Counted from the stretch's first letter, positions 25,931-34,751 are shown. The stretch is 64,000 nucleotides of DNA from JBNKLG01 sp050292235 (GCA_050292235.1 JBNKLG010000004.1:26382-90381); one strand, 5' to 3'. A program made the numbers and translations. Notes: generated by a model from the letters alone, not told the origin.

Positions 25931-27202
25931 TTAAATTCCACCTTTATCTTGATAGAATGCCTTGGCCTCTCGACGTAGCATCCACGGCAAGACAAAAAAG
26001 AAAAATGGGTTTTTGCCACAGCGTTTCACCACCTCACCTAAACGAAAAGAAAGGTGTTGTTTACATATCTCTCCTTCATGGGCATCGGCATAATCAGCTA
26101 CCGCAGGTACAAATTGCTTGAACAGGAATTGTTGATATTTTTTGAACTCATACACTTGGCGAAGCAATGCCCAAGGCAGAGAAAGGATACCCCAAAGGCT
26201 CTTCGTTTGGCACTTTACGACCTCGCCCAACCGATAACTGAGCATATTCTTTACGCGCTCTTCAGCACCATAAAGCTGATTTTTGTCTACAAAACCAGTG
26301 GAAAAAGGATGACTAGCCGTTTTTCCTTGTGACTGAAGAAAATAGTATTCCAACTCTTCTTGTACCTGATGCAACTGCAATAGTAAAAGTTCGTTTTCTT
26401 CACGCAATTCTTGCGCTTGGCCATCACTTATCCGGGATGTCTGGCTGGCAGAGCCCGATAAAGTAGACAAAGCTTGTGAGGCCAGTCTCCGCCTATCTTC
26501 GAGGTCCCCTCGACTACCAGATAGGCCATTTGCTAGAGACTGAATTTCCTCATAGAGATCACGAACATCGCTATAATCTTGCAATAGATCCAATGCTAAC
26601 AATTGGTATAGCGGAGATGGGCGCTTATCTGGTGCCTCAACAGGCAAGCCCCCTTCAGCATCCTTTAGCAACTTTCTAACCCAATAGTCCGGGTTAACCG
26701 GTAGAGAATCCATGTCAATCCAATGGCATCTCTCGACATTGCGCTGATAGAAGCGCAAGAGTTCTGCATTGTATTTTTTCCAGGATTTTATGAGTTCGAG
26801 CTTTGCGTCCTCAGCCTTACCAGCGAACTCCAGTGCACTGGCAAATGCAAATGCAGGCGAGCTAAAGATCAAAACAAACTCAACAGCCGAATCTGCATTC
26901 TTCCAATAATCAAGAAAGTGAACAGCATTAGGATCATACCAGCCCCAAAGGAGTTTTTTTCGATTCGCCAACAGGAGATCAAGCGCCAGATCCCTCCAAA
27001 CCAAGCCTGGATCATGAGGCTCTAACTCCTGATAGCTGTCCGATTTAATGCCTGCACGCTCCAATAGTGCATGGCTGATTTCTTCTGGAGACATAGATTG
27101 GCGCTGGGAGACGGACGCCTTTTGCATGCCGGCATGCACCATCAATTGCTCGAAGGCTTCCCCTCCAGACTGAGGATGACCAAGCAAGATTAAAGTACGC
27201 AT
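25931..27202 (-). CDS. Sulfotransferase-like protein with coiled coil and two C-terminal RLGEVVK repeats
   Basis: A 423-residue protein. It begins LILLGHPQSGGEAFEQLMVH, which resembles the phosphate loop of sulfotransferases, followed by VEFVLIFSSPAFAFASALEF where the 3'-phosphate site is expected (Arg is absent there, so activity is uncertain). Residues ~262-291 are a leucine-rich coiled coil (EENELLLLQLHQVQEELEYY). Two copies of one C-terminal motif follow: LSYRLGEVVKCQTK..LPWALLR (~321-348) and LSFRLGEVVKRCGK..LPWMLRR (~384-411). The repeats end in a hydrophobic-then-basic segment that could bind a membrane surface. It lies directly after kpsD in the same direction. The function is unknown. 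Confidence 0.7.
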   Translation of the reverse strand: MRTLILLGHPQSGGEAFEQLMVHAGMQKASVSQRQSMSPEEISHALLERAGIKSDSYQELEPHDPGLVWRDLALDLLLANRKKLLWGWYDPNAVHFLDYWKNADSAVEFVLIFSSPAFAFASALEFAGKAEDAKLELIKSWKKYNAELLRFYQRNVERCHWIDMDSLPVNPDYWVRKLLKDAEGGLPVEAPDKRPSPLYQLLALDLLQDYSDVRDLYEEIQSLANGLSGSRGDLEDRRRLASQALSTLSGSASQTSRISDGQAQELREENELLLLQLHQVQEELEYYFLQSQGKTASHPFSTGFVDKNQLYGAEERVKNMLSYRLGEVVKCQTKSLWGILSLPWALLRQVYEFKKYQQFLFKQFVPAVADYADAHEGEICKQHLSFRLGEVVKRCGKNPFFFFVLPWMLRREAKAFYQDKGGI

Positions 27203-27247
27203 AAAAACCCTTAGCTCTTACTAAAACTCGAAGACAAGATTTGGCGT

Positions 27248-28969
27248 TTAGAGATCCAAAGCCACCTTGGCGGAAATAGCAACCTTGTACACAATATCCA
27301 ATATATCCCCAGCATTCTGAATAAACTTAGTATCCACTTTCGGAGGAACAATAATCTCGTCCCCTGGACCAACTTTGGTAGTGGCATCAACCACCACAGC
27401 TTCGGCATTAGGCCTAAATAAAATAATTTTCCCTTTATGGGCTCGGTCAGAATAGCCTCCTGCCTGACGAATGTAGTCCTTTGCAACCCAGTGCTTGTTA
27501 TAAGTCACCGCCTGAGTGACGGTCACCTGACCTGATACTCGCACCACATTGGATTTCACAGGAATCACAATGACATCGTCCGGCTCTAGCAGGATATTTT
27601 GCTGTATGCCGCTCTGCGAAGTCACCACTCGGCCTAAAGGATCTATGGCTCTGGCTTTCTCAACAAACCGCTGAGTCAGTTCTGCTTCGCTTTTGCGAAT
27701 CCCGGCTTCACCAGCACTTTGTGACAAGGCCAGTAGCGCATCACGCTCCAACCGGAAAAGGTCTGCGGCAATTGAATCCTTTTGTTGTTTGGCCACAGAG
27801 ACGCGACGAAGATGAATGGAAGAAAGGTCCGCTGCTTCTGTATTCGCCGGAAGATTATCCAGCACATCCAGAAGCCGGGCACCGCGCTGAACGGGCAAAA
27901 CAGAAGCCCCTTCAAACTCTCCCTCCAGCCGAACCAGAATCGTATTGGGGCGACCATCCGCCCGAAGCAAGACCTCATCCCCATTCTGTAATTGGGTATG
28001 CCGAAACTCCTTGATAGACATGGAATCAGTGACTGGAGAGCCTTTTCTCATGCCAATAAGAGAGACCTGCGTCGCCTCAGCTGGCGGAGGTACGACAAGA
28101 AACAGACTTTCCCCTGTCGCACGTCCCTTGAGCTCTATGGAGTAGGGACGTTTCACATCCCCCGTCAAACGCACCACAGGTCCGCGTTTTTTAACCAGAA
28201 TAACGTCACCATCCTGAAGCTGCGGTGTACGGATATGCCCCCGCAACAGAAAATCGTAAAGATCCACCTGCAACAACAGACGACCATAGCGACGCAATTC
28301 GATATTGCGATAACTGCCCAAATCCTCGTCAATACCACCGGCAAGATCCAGGTAGAAAAGAATGCTATCAGAAGGCACGCCACCATAACGGCCGGGGTTC
28401 TTTACCAGACCGGTGACATAGACCATGACAGGTTGCGTTGAAACCACATTGGTATAGATTTCAAAGTTATCAATAAAGACCTTGCGAATCGAACGACGAA
28501 CCGTATTCGAGAGATCTTTATTAGGCACACCCGCCACCTTCACCGGGCCAATCTCTGGCAGAAAAATATTGCCCTGGGCATCCACGGTAAAGATGCTGTT
28601 GATGTTGACAGAGCCCCAGGTATGGACAGAGATCTGATCTCCAGGTGCCACCCGGTAATTGGGATTGAGTCCATCTTCACGGGTTTTTCGGAAGTTGCCG
28701 GTAAAAAGGTTGGCGCCGAAGAACTCGGACTTAAAATTATTGGTTGTGCCTTCCGGCCGGACATGACGCACTGAAGGTGTCGGCGCCACTGGTTGGGAAG
28801 CCACCACCGCAGCAGGATTTTGAACTCCCTGGTAGGCAGACCCCCCCATTGCCGCCTGAATATCCGATGGCAAAGGCATAGATGCCTCCTCGGCTGCCTT
28901 CAGCGATGAAAACGCTAAGAGGATTGACAACAGAAAAACGCTAACAAACTTTGACCAGGCAATTTTCAT
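27248..28969 (-). CDS. kpsD: Capsule polysaccharide outer-membrane export protein (Wza/KpsD/BexD family)
   Basis: A 573-residue protein forming the periplasmic and outer-membrane part of a capsule exporter. An N-terminal signal peptide (FVSVFLLSILLAFSSLKAA) is followed by a Poly_export domain, NYRVAPGDQISVHTWGSVNI, then several SLBB domains (VYVTGLVKNPGRYGGVP, VRLTGDVKRPYSIEL, VRVSGQVTVTQAVTY). The length matches KpsD rather than the shorter lipoprotein Wza, and no lipobox Cys is seen. It is separated from kpsE by a 229-base gap with a terminator, so it may have its own promoter. Confidence 0.9.
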   Translation of the reverse strand: MKIAWSKFVSVFLLSILLAFSSLKAAEEASMPLPSDIQAAMGGSAYQGVQNPAAVVASQPVAPTPSVRHVRPEGTTNNFKSEFFGANLFTGNFRKTREDGLNPNYRVAPGDQISVHTWGSVNINSIFTVDAQGNIFLPEIGPVKVAGVPNKDLSNTVRRSIRKVFIDNFEIYTNVVSTQPVMVYVTGLVKNPGRYGGVPSDSILFYLDLAGGIDEDLGSYRNIELRRYGRLLLQVDLYDFLLRGHIRTPQLQDGDVILVKKRGPVVRLTGDVKRPYSIELKGRATGESLFLVVPPPAEATQVSLIGMRKGSPVTDSMSIKEFRHTQLQNGDEVLLRADGRPNTILVRLEGEFEGASVLPVQRGARLLDVLDNLPANTEAADLSSIHLRRVSVAKQQKDSIAADLFRLERDALLALSQSAGEAGIRKSEAELTQRFVEKARAIDPLGRVVTSQSGIQQNILLEPDDVIVIPVKSNVVRVSGQVTVTQAVTYNKHWVAKDYIRQAGGYSDRAHKGKIILFRPNAEAVVVDATTKVGPGDEIIVPPKVDTKFIQNAGDILDIVYKVAISAKVALDL

Positions 28970-29137
28970 TGAGAATTGGAGTTTTCAGCAGGAATTAAGT
29001 GGGTCATTTTACGCGAAAAGTCAGCCGGGCGGGCAAAAGTAGGCCCAAAATTTCACCATTGCCATCTTTGCCCAGATCACAGTGACCAGCGTCACCCTGG
29101 CCTCATGTATAGCTAAAACAAGCATGTCTAAGAGATA

Positions 29138-29178
29138 AGAAAATTGAGTAGAAATTCAGGCCAGAATCCCTACTCAAT
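29138..29178 (-). terminator. Rho-independent terminator after kpsE
   Basis: A nine-base perfect inverted repeat (ATTGAGTAG at 29143-29151, CTACTCAAT at 29170-29178, loop of 18) is followed on the minus strand by TTTTCTT. It sits 21 bases past the kpsE stop codon and upstream of kpsD. It may separate the kpsMTE transcript from kpsD or reduce read-through. Confidence 0.65.
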
Positions 29179-29198
29179 CTCAACAGCCTAAACAGGCC

Positions 29199-30320
29199 TC
29201 ACAACTTGAGATGTTCCATTACCGCCGCATGCACCATGGTACCGATACCATAGGCAAAAAGCGTAAGCACAAGCACGGTCAAAATATTGAGCCAACGTCT
29301 GGGATAGGCTGCTTCATCAGGCAAAGAGGGGGCAGCCACAGTTGCCAAATAGCGCTGTTGTTTAGCAGCCTCCGTCGTGGCCACCGTCATCGCAGCCAGA
29401 GCGGTTTCGTAGGCCTTCTCCGCAAACTCTTTTTCCACCATCAAAGGTTCAAACAGGGAGATTGAGAGACTCAGGCTGCTGCTGCCCGAATCATTCACCA
29501 AGCGTTTATTTTCGTGGGCAATTTGCGCTTCCAAAGATTTGATCTTCTCTTTCAATGCCACCATGCGATGCGAATCCTTACGCATGAAAGCACTCATCTG
29601 TTGCAGCTCCGCTTTGGCCTTGGCCAGTTCCGCCTCCAATTCGCTACGCAACTTGAACACAGCGGTAGCCGACTCCAGTGGATTGATATCTTCCCCCTGC
29701 CATTGGTAGCGAACAATCTTTTCACGGGCTTTTGCCAAGCGATTTTCTGCCGCTCGCACTTCGCGACGAGCAAAGAGCATCTGATCGGTCCTGGCCCGCT
29801 CTGAAAGGCGATTGACGATCTCCTCGCCATATTTCAGCAGTGCTTTAGCCAGCTCTTGTGCCTTTTCAGCGGTACGTGCCTTAACGCTCAAAGTGGTCAC
29901 ACCCGTAATGGTGTCGTATTCGACACTGACCACGTCCAGATAGTAGTCAAAGGTGTCCTCGAAACTGGCCCAGGGTGAGAGACGGGATATCCAATCACCG
30001 CCCTGGTAATGGCGGCGAAAGCCATGTTCCCGATCCAAACGACGCAGGGCATCACGGGAGAGAAGATAGTCCTGTACCGCATAAACATCGCGATCAGACC
30101 CCAGGGAAGTACCCATTCCTAATATAGATTCTAAACCCGACACTGAGGCTCCCCCCTGGGCAGCCTGAACGGTATAAGTGGAAATAGACTCATAATAGTC
30201 ACTGGCGACAAAGCCAAAATACAAAATTGCTAGAAACACTGGCAAACCAAGGGCATACCAACGCCCGTATTTGCTGGCACGAGCCTGCTGAATATGTCGA
30301 CTAATCAGTTTGGTATCCAT
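29199..30320 (-). CDS. kpsE: Capsule polysaccharide export inner-membrane protein (KpsE/BexC/CtrB family)
   Basis: A 373-residue polysaccharide co-polymerase-like protein linking the ABC transporter to the outer-membrane channel. One membrane helix lies near the N-terminus (YALGLPVFLAILYFGFVAS, ~22-40) and one near the C-terminus (WLNILTVLVLTLFAYGIGTM, ~342-361). Between them is a periplasmic part with a long coiled coil (ENRLAKAREKIVRYQWQGED; ELEAELAKAKAELQQMSAFM). This topology and VYAVQDYLLSRDALRRLD are typical of the family. It follows kpsT after six bases. Confidence 0.92.
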   Translation of the reverse strand: MDTKLISRHIQQARASKYGRWYALGLPVFLAILYFGFVASDYYESISTYTVQAAQGGASVSGLESILGMGTSLGSDRDVYAVQDYLLSRDALRRLDREHGFRRHYQGGDWISRLSPWASFEDTFDYYLDVVSVEYDTITGVTTLSVKARTAEKAQELAKALLKYGEEIVNRLSERARTDQMLFARREVRAAENRLAKAREKIVRYQWQGEDINPLESATAVFKLRSELEAELAKAKAELQQMSAFMRKDSHRMVALKEKIKSLEAQIAHENKRLVNDSGSSSLSLSISLFEPLMVEKEFAEKAYETALAAMTVATTEAAKQQRYLATVAAPSLPDEAAYPRRWLNILTVLVLTLFAYGIGTMVHAAVMEHLKL

Positions 30321-30326
30321 AGAAAT

Positions 30327-30974
30327 CTAAAGTGTCTTATAGATGGCCTCAGCCTCTTTCAGATCGTCAAAAACCTCCAATTTTCCCTCTTTCATTACTG
30401 CAAAACGATCTGCGTAGTCCTTAATTGTTTTAATTTGATGAGACACAATGACCACAGAAGCATGTCGGCGCTTGTCTTTAAAAGCCTTCCTGCTCTTCTC
30501 CTGAAACCGCTGATCACCTACTGCTGTCAATTCATCAATCAAATACACATCAAAATCCACTGCCATACTCAATCCAAATGCCAATCGAGCACGCATACCG
30601 CTGGAATAGGTTTTAACTGGCATATCGAAGTACTCATCGATCTCCGCAAACTCCAAAGTCTTCTCAGCCACCTCATCCACATCTGCCCCATAAAGGCGAG
30701 CAACAAAACGGGTATTCTCTCGACCAGACAGGGCTCCGTGGAAGGCTCCACCAAAACCAATGGGCCAGGAGACTCGACTGGTGCGTACTACCTCACCAGA
30801 ATCGGGTTGTTCAATACCACCGATAAGGCGCAATAGCGTCGACTTCCCACCGCCATTCCGACCCAATATCCCGATGCTGACTTCATCCGGAATATCCAGT
30901 GACACATCATCCACCACTAAGTGGGTGCCGGACTTTGTTTCGTAAGACTTGGTGAGGTGGCGAATACTGATCAT
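30327..30974 (-). CDS. kpsT: Capsule polysaccharide ABC transporter ATP-binding protein
   Basis: A 215-residue ATPase powering export of the finished polysaccharide. It has Walker A in GILGRNGGGKSTLLRLIGG, the signature region TYSSGMRARLAFGLSM, Walker B in VYLIDELTAVGD and the switch His in VIVSHQIKTIKDY. Its length is that of KpsT/BexA/CtrD, without the extra glycan-binding domain of Wzt proteins. The ATG overlaps the kpsM stop by four bases. Confidence 0.95.
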   Translation of the reverse strand: MISIRHLTKSYETKSGTHLVVDDVSLDIPDEVSIGILGRNGGGKSTLLRLIGGIEQPDSGEVVRTSRVSWPIGFGGAFHGALSGRENTRFVARLYGADVDEVAEKTLEFAEIDEYFDMPVKTYSSGMRARLAFGLSMAVDFDVYLIDELTAVGDQRFQEKSRKAFKDKRRHASVVIVSHQIKTIKDYADRFAVMKEGKLEVFDDLKEAEAIYKTL

Positions 30975-31777
30975 GACAGGCGAATGTGCTTACGAGTTCG
31001 GCGTTCATAAACAAGGCCGAAATAGCCAAAAAACAAGACCCAGCCGAGAGGGTACATCAAATCAATATACTTGGCCTCATAGCCACCAAACCAAGCATCT
31101 CGCATAAACTCAACAATATGGATCAGCGGGTTATAGAGCACGATATTTCTAGCCATTTCTGGCAAATCATTCACCGCATAGAAAATCCCAGAAATCCATA
31201 GTAATGGCTTCAAAATCAGGCCAACAATCTTAGAGGTAGAGGCATAGTGCACATTCAGTGCCATAGCAAAGAAACCAATAGAGGCACCCAGCAAACTGGC
31301 CATCAGTAAAGCAACAATCACCAAAATAGGATTTTCCACCTCAAGCTGTTGATTGATAATCGCATTAGCTAGCATTAACAGCAAAAAAATCACACTAATG
31401 GTTACAAAGTCCAATAACCAACGGGCAACGATAAAATCGATGGGATTCACCAAGGGAAAAAACAGCAGAGGCTTATTAGAATCCACAGTATTCATCACTT
31501 GAATCAGGATCTCCCGACACATCATATAGGGGATAAAGCCCGTCAAGATAAAGCCGCCTGTATCCATCCCATGACCCATTTCATGACCAACGATGGTGAA
31601 CATGGTGTAAAACATGGCCAGGAAAAACAGGGGTTCTACGATAGCCCACATATAGCCCAGGTAAAACTTACCAAACCGGGTTCGCATCTCGCGAAACATC
31701 AAGGCCTTAACCACCCGGGCCTGAACGCGCAGGGCATTAAAAAATGTTTTTTTAGGCAGAATAGCTGAATCGGACAA
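30971..31777 (-). CDS. kpsM: Capsule polysaccharide ABC transporter permease
   Basis: A 268-residue inner-membrane protein with about six membrane helices, including YMWAIVEPLFFLAMFYTMF, FVTISVIFLLLMLANAII and ILVIVALLMASLLGASIGF. RFGKFYLGYMWAIVEPLFF near the N-terminus is the ABC-2 permease signature region. It partners KpsT. KpsC and KpsS, which build the Kdo linker in group 2 systems, are not encoded in this window. Confidence 0.94.
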   Translation of the reverse strand: MSDSAILPKKTFFNALRVQARVVKALMFREMRTRFGKFYLGYMWAIVEPLFFLAMFYTMFTIVGHEMGHGMDTGGFILTGFIPYMMCREILIQVMNTVDSNKPLLFFPLVNPIDFIVARWLLDFVTISVIFLLLMLANAIINQQLEVENPILVIVALLMASLLGASIGFFAMALNVHYASTSKIVGLILKPLLWISGIFYAVNDLPEMARNIVLYNPLIHIVEFMRDAWFGGYEAKYIDLMYPLGWVLFFGYFGLVYERRTRKHIRLS

Positions 31778-31797
31778 GATGGTGGGGCACGCTTGTG

Positions 31798-32157
31798 CTA
31801 ATTAACCACAACATTAGGCACTTCCTGCCATCCTGCCTTGCGTCGGCAATAGAGCAAGCCGGATCGCTTTTTACCCTGGACGGCACCCAGGCGCTTGCAG
31901 GTATGACCTCCCGCAGAATGATAGACCGACGACACCCGCCAGGTCTGGCCGTGAAGAGAAAGTGTACTGCCTTTTCCCGCGCCATCCAGCTGCGCCAGGG
32001 GATAGCGATACTCAGATGAGGAGGGCGCCTGATCAGCTTTAGCTAAGTCATCAAACTGATTACAGCCCGCCAGCCCCAGGGCCAGCAGTGCAAAAACCAA
32101 CCGGAACATCCATGACAACAGAATACTCACCCTGGTCCCAGTTTCAAAGGCTGCCAT
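31798..32157 (-). CDS. Small lipoprotein next to the capsule exporter
   Basis: A 119-residue protein with a lipoprotein signal ending in ALLALGLAGC (Cys 32 from this start; 16 from an internal ATG at 32109, which would give a more usual signal length). The mature part includes GSTLSLHGQTWRVSSVYHSA and two later cysteines (HTCKRL, LLYCRRK) that could pair. No family was recognised with confidence. It lies 20 bases upstream of kpsM in the same direction, so it may be the first gene of the export operon. Confidence 0.7.
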   Translation of the reverse strand: MAAFETGTRVSILLSWMFRLVFALLALGLAGCNQFDDLAKADQAPSSSEYRYPLAQLDGAGKGSTLSLHGQTWRVSSVYHSAGGHTCKRLGAVQGKKRSGLLYCRRKAGWQEVPNVVVN

Positions 32158-32277
32158 TTCTTCTCACACAAAGACGTAAAACGATGGCGCACATGATAGC
32201 ATCCCTCAGGAGCAGCTGTGGAGTTTTGAACCACGGCTATAACAGCATTTAACAACTGAAATAATAACGAAACCATC

Positions 32278-33078
32278 GTGGACATCATCCAAATCATCGT
32301 ACTGGCTCTGGTGCAGGGCCTGACCGAATTTTTGCCCATTTCCAGCTCCGCACACCTGATTCTGGCACCGCAGCTGTTTGGCTTTCCTGACCAGGGCCTT
32401 TCCTTCGATGTCGCCGTTCATCTTGGCTCGTTGGGCGCAGTTGTGCTCTATTTTCGCCGGGATATCGGGCGCATTGCCCTGGCCTGGTTCTCATCTTTGA
32501 GAAAAGGGGGGCAAAGGAATGCTGACAGCTGGATGGGATGGTTCATCATCCTTGGCACCATTCCTGTGATCATTGCCGGACTTCTGCTGAAGCCGTTGGT
32601 AGAGACCAGCTTGCGTTCACCCTATGTCATTGCCTGGGCAACGATTGTCTTCGGCCTTTTGCTCTGGTGGGCGGATCGAACGGCCAAACGCCAACGCGCC
32701 CTGGATGATATCCATCTCAAAGATGCCTTTGTTGTTGGCCTGATGCAGTGTATTGCGCTGATCCCCGGCACCTCGCGTTCAGGCATCACCATGACTGCCG
32801 GGCTGATGCTGGGCCTGACACGCCAGGCTGCCTCTCGCTTCTCCTTTCTGTTGGCCATTCCCACTATCTTGATGTCGAGTGCCCTGGTATCGCTTGACCT
32901 GGTCACTGCCGCTCACGCCGTCGATTGGCCTTCTCTGCTTTGGGGCGTTTTGCTCTCTTTCATTGCCGCCTACGCCTGCATCCACTATTTCCTGCGCTTT
33001 ATCGAGCGCATTGGGATGCTGCCATTTGTCTTCTACCGCCTCTTATTGGGCGCAGCCATTTTCGCCGTGCTTTTCTAA
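32278..33078 (+). CDS. uppP: Undecaprenyl-diphosphate phosphatase
   Basis: Removes a phosphate from undecaprenyl diphosphate to recycle the lipid carrier used for cell-wall and other envelope glycans. The 266-residue multi-pass membrane protein of the BacA family has ALVQGLTEFLPISSSAHLIL near the N-terminus and the catalytic LIPGTSRSGITMTAGLMLGL. The start is GTG (GTGGACATCATCC) and gives the normal family N-terminus. It is divergent from the lipoprotein gene with a 120-base gap. Confidence 0.95.
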   Translation: MDIIQIIVLALVQGLTEFLPISSSAHLILAPQLFGFPDQGLSFDVAVHLGSLGAVVLYFRRDIGRIALAWFSSLRKGGQRNADSWMGWFIILGTIPVIIAGLLLKPLVETSLRSPYVIAWATIVFGLLLWWADRTAKRQRALDDIHLKDAFVVGLMQCIALIPGTSRSGITMTAGLMLGLTRQAASRFSFLLAIPTILMSSALVSLDLVTAAHAVDWPSLLWGVLLSFIAAYACIHYFLRFIERIGMLPFVFYRLLLGAAIFAVLF

Positions 33079-33864
33079 ATGCTTACCATACCAGCATCCA
33101 GCCTCACCCTCGGAGCATCCACTGTCCTCCAAGGCCTAAAGTTACTCAAAGAACCAGGTATTCGGCGCTTTGTAGCCATACCCTTTGTGATCAACCTCAT
33201 CGTCTTCAGTGGATTGGTTTGGTTTGGCATCGGACAGTTCGAACACTTCATGGACTGGCTATTACCCGACAACGGCTGGTTCGCCTGGCTACAATGGCTT
33301 CGATATATTCTCTGGCCACTCTTTGCCCTGGCCGCTGTACTGCTGGTCTTTTTCACCTTTACCGCCATAGCCAATCTGATCGCAGCGCCATTCAACGGGT
33401 TACTGGCAGAGAAGGTGGAGATTCTATTGGGGGGAGCACCACCACCGAGCCGCCCTCTTTGGCAGGAGATCCCCATTGCTCTCTCCTCGGAGCTGCGCAA
33501 ACTGGGCTACTTTCTGTTACGTGCCCTGCCCCTGCTGATTTTGTTTGTCATCCCCGGACTGAACCTGGCTGCCCCTATACTATGGGGGCTATTTGGTGCC
33601 TGGTTCCTTGCCATTCAATACGGAGATTTCCCCATGGCCAACCACCGGCTCGATTTTCGTGCCCAGCACAGCCGGCTCAAATCTCGCCGAACACTGGCAC
33701 TGGGCTTTGGCGGTGGCGTTACCCTATTGATGATGATCCCCATTCTCAATTTCCTTACCATGCCTGCAGCAGTCGCAGGAGCAACCTTGCTGTGGCATCG
33801 ACATCTGAAAGACGAATCAGCTAACACTGCTCCCATGGCAATCCGCGAAAACGCCAACCATTGA
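33079..33864 (+). CDS. cysZ: CysZ / EI24-family sulfate transport protein
   Basis: A 261-residue membrane protein of the CysZ (EI24) family, which supports sulfate uptake for cysteine and PAPS synthesis. It has about four membrane stretches (FVAIPFVINLIVFSGLVWFG; LWPLFALAAVLLVFFTFTAI; LLRALPLLILFVIPGLNLAA; GFGGGVTLLMMIPILNFLTM) and the conserved IANLIAAPFNGLLAEKVE. The ATG directly follows the uppP stop with no gap, so the two are coupled. The last 44 bases overlap the convergent rhodanese gene. Confidence 0.88.
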   Translation: MLTIPASSLTLGASTVLQGLKLLKEPGIRRFVAIPFVINLIVFSGLVWFGIGQFEHFMDWLLPDNGWFAWLQWLRYILWPLFALAAVLLVFFTFTAIANLIAAPFNGLLAEKVEILLGGAPPPSRPLWQEIPIALSSELRKLGYFLLRALPLLILFVIPGLNLAAPILWGLFGAWFLAIQYGDFPMANHRLDFRAQHSRLKSRRTLALGFGGGVTLLMMIPILNFLTMPAAVAGATLLWHRHLKDESANTAPMAIRENANH

Positions 33865-34249
33865 GACTGGAACGACGATGCCGATCATCCAACTCACCCT
33901 CGAACCCCTCATCAATATGAAAAACTTTGTTGATACCCCGTTCGATCAACAACTTGCCCGCCTCATGGGAGCGTTTCCCACTGCGGCAAATCAACACCAC
34001 TGAAGGACCATCCTTCTCACCCGAACAGGAAAGCCCACCCAGAAGCAGCTGCCGCACCTCGGTCACAAAATGGGGATTAATCGCCCAATCCGGCTCATCG
34101 ATCCAGGCAATATTGACCGCCCCCACCGGATGACCCACAAAAAGAAACTCCATCGAAGAGCGCACATCCACCAACAAGGTCCGGGGATCTTTCTGCATCA
34201 GATCCCAGGCTGCCTGCGGCCCCAAAATACCCAGTTGATGCTCTGTCAT
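33821..34249 (-). CDS. Rhodanese-domain protein
   Basis: A single 142-residue rhodanese domain for sulfur (sulfane) transfer. LLVDVRSSMEFLFVGHPVGA is the typical substrate-side motif, and the active-site loop VVLICRSGKRSHEAGKLL carries the catalytic Cys. The C-terminal FEGELDDRHRRSSLNGWRFR is typical of short rhodaneses in proteobacteria. Nothing suggests a second domain or export. The physiological sulfur donor is unknown. Confidence 0.88.
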   Translation of the reverse strand: MTEHQLGILGPQAAWDLMQKDPRTLLVDVRSSMEFLFVGHPVGAVNIAWIDEPDWAINPHFVTEVRQLLLGGLSCSGEKDGPSVVLICRSGKRSHEAGKLLIERGINKVFHIDEGFEGELDDRHRRSSLNGWRFRGLPWEQC

Positions 34250-34353
34250 TTCACCTCTCTCTCCGGCCCTATCCTCTATTTATGGAAATATAGCGGAGAC
34301 TCCAACGTCTCAATGACTTTTACTGATTCAAAACAGGGTTATTAGCACCAAAC

Positions 34354-34382
34354 TTGACAGTCGCAAAAAGGCAACGTAGGTT
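34354..34382 (+). promoter_or_regulatory. Candidate sigma-70 promoter for the small secreted protein
   Basis: TTGACA at 34354-34359 is a perfect -35, followed after 17 bases by TAGGTT at 34377-34382 as a weaker -10. The gene starts at 34430 with a strong AAGGAG just upstream. Placed by eye. Confidence 0.45.
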
Positions 34383-34429
34383 TTTCATGAGCCTTTTTCG
34401 GCTTAATTTCATGGACACAAGGAGTCAAG

Positions 34430-34699
34430 ATGAAACACTACTTTTTAAGGAATACCATTTCCACCCTGCTGCTCAGCAGCGCTCTGGTAACCACCCCATT
34501 CTCTGCCACCCAAGCTGCAGAGTGCAAAGGGATGGCCCAGAAAGCCTGTGAATCCAGCAGTACTTGTTCCTGGGTAAACACCTATAAAACCAAGGCTGGC
34601 AAGACAGTCCAGGGCTACTGTCGAAATAAAAGCAGCAAGACCAGTACCCAGAAGAAGACCAAATCCAGTGCTGAGGCCGCCTCAGCAGAGAAAAAATAA
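34430..34699 (+). CDS. Small secreted cysteine-containing protein
   Basis: An 89-residue protein with a clear signal peptide (FLRNTISTLLLSSALVTTPF ending ATQAAE, cleavage near residue 31). The mature ~58 residues have four cysteines (CKGMAQKACESSSTCSWVN, then GYC), a spacing suggesting two disulfides, followed by a lysine/serine/threonine-rich tail. AAGGAG at 34418 sets the start. Proteins of this kind with a short Cys motif and a charged tail occur in many proteobacteria without known function; I do not recognise this one. A terminator follows at 34725. Confidence 0.72.
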   Translation: MKHYFLRNTISTLLLSSALVTTPFSATQAAECKGMAQKACESSSTCSWVNTYKTKAGKTVQGYCRNKSSKTSTQKKTKSSAEAASAEKK

Positions 34700-34724
34700 C
34701 CACTCCCAGAAACATTCACCCTTT

Positions 34725-34751
34725 AGGCCGGGCATTATCCCGGCCTTTCTC
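34725..34751 (+). terminator. Rho-independent terminator after the small secreted protein gene
   Basis: A perfect eight-base stem, AGGCCGGG (34725-34732) and CCCGGCCT (34739-34746), has a six-base loop and is followed by TTTCTCC. It lies 25 bases past the stop codon. Confidence 0.7.
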
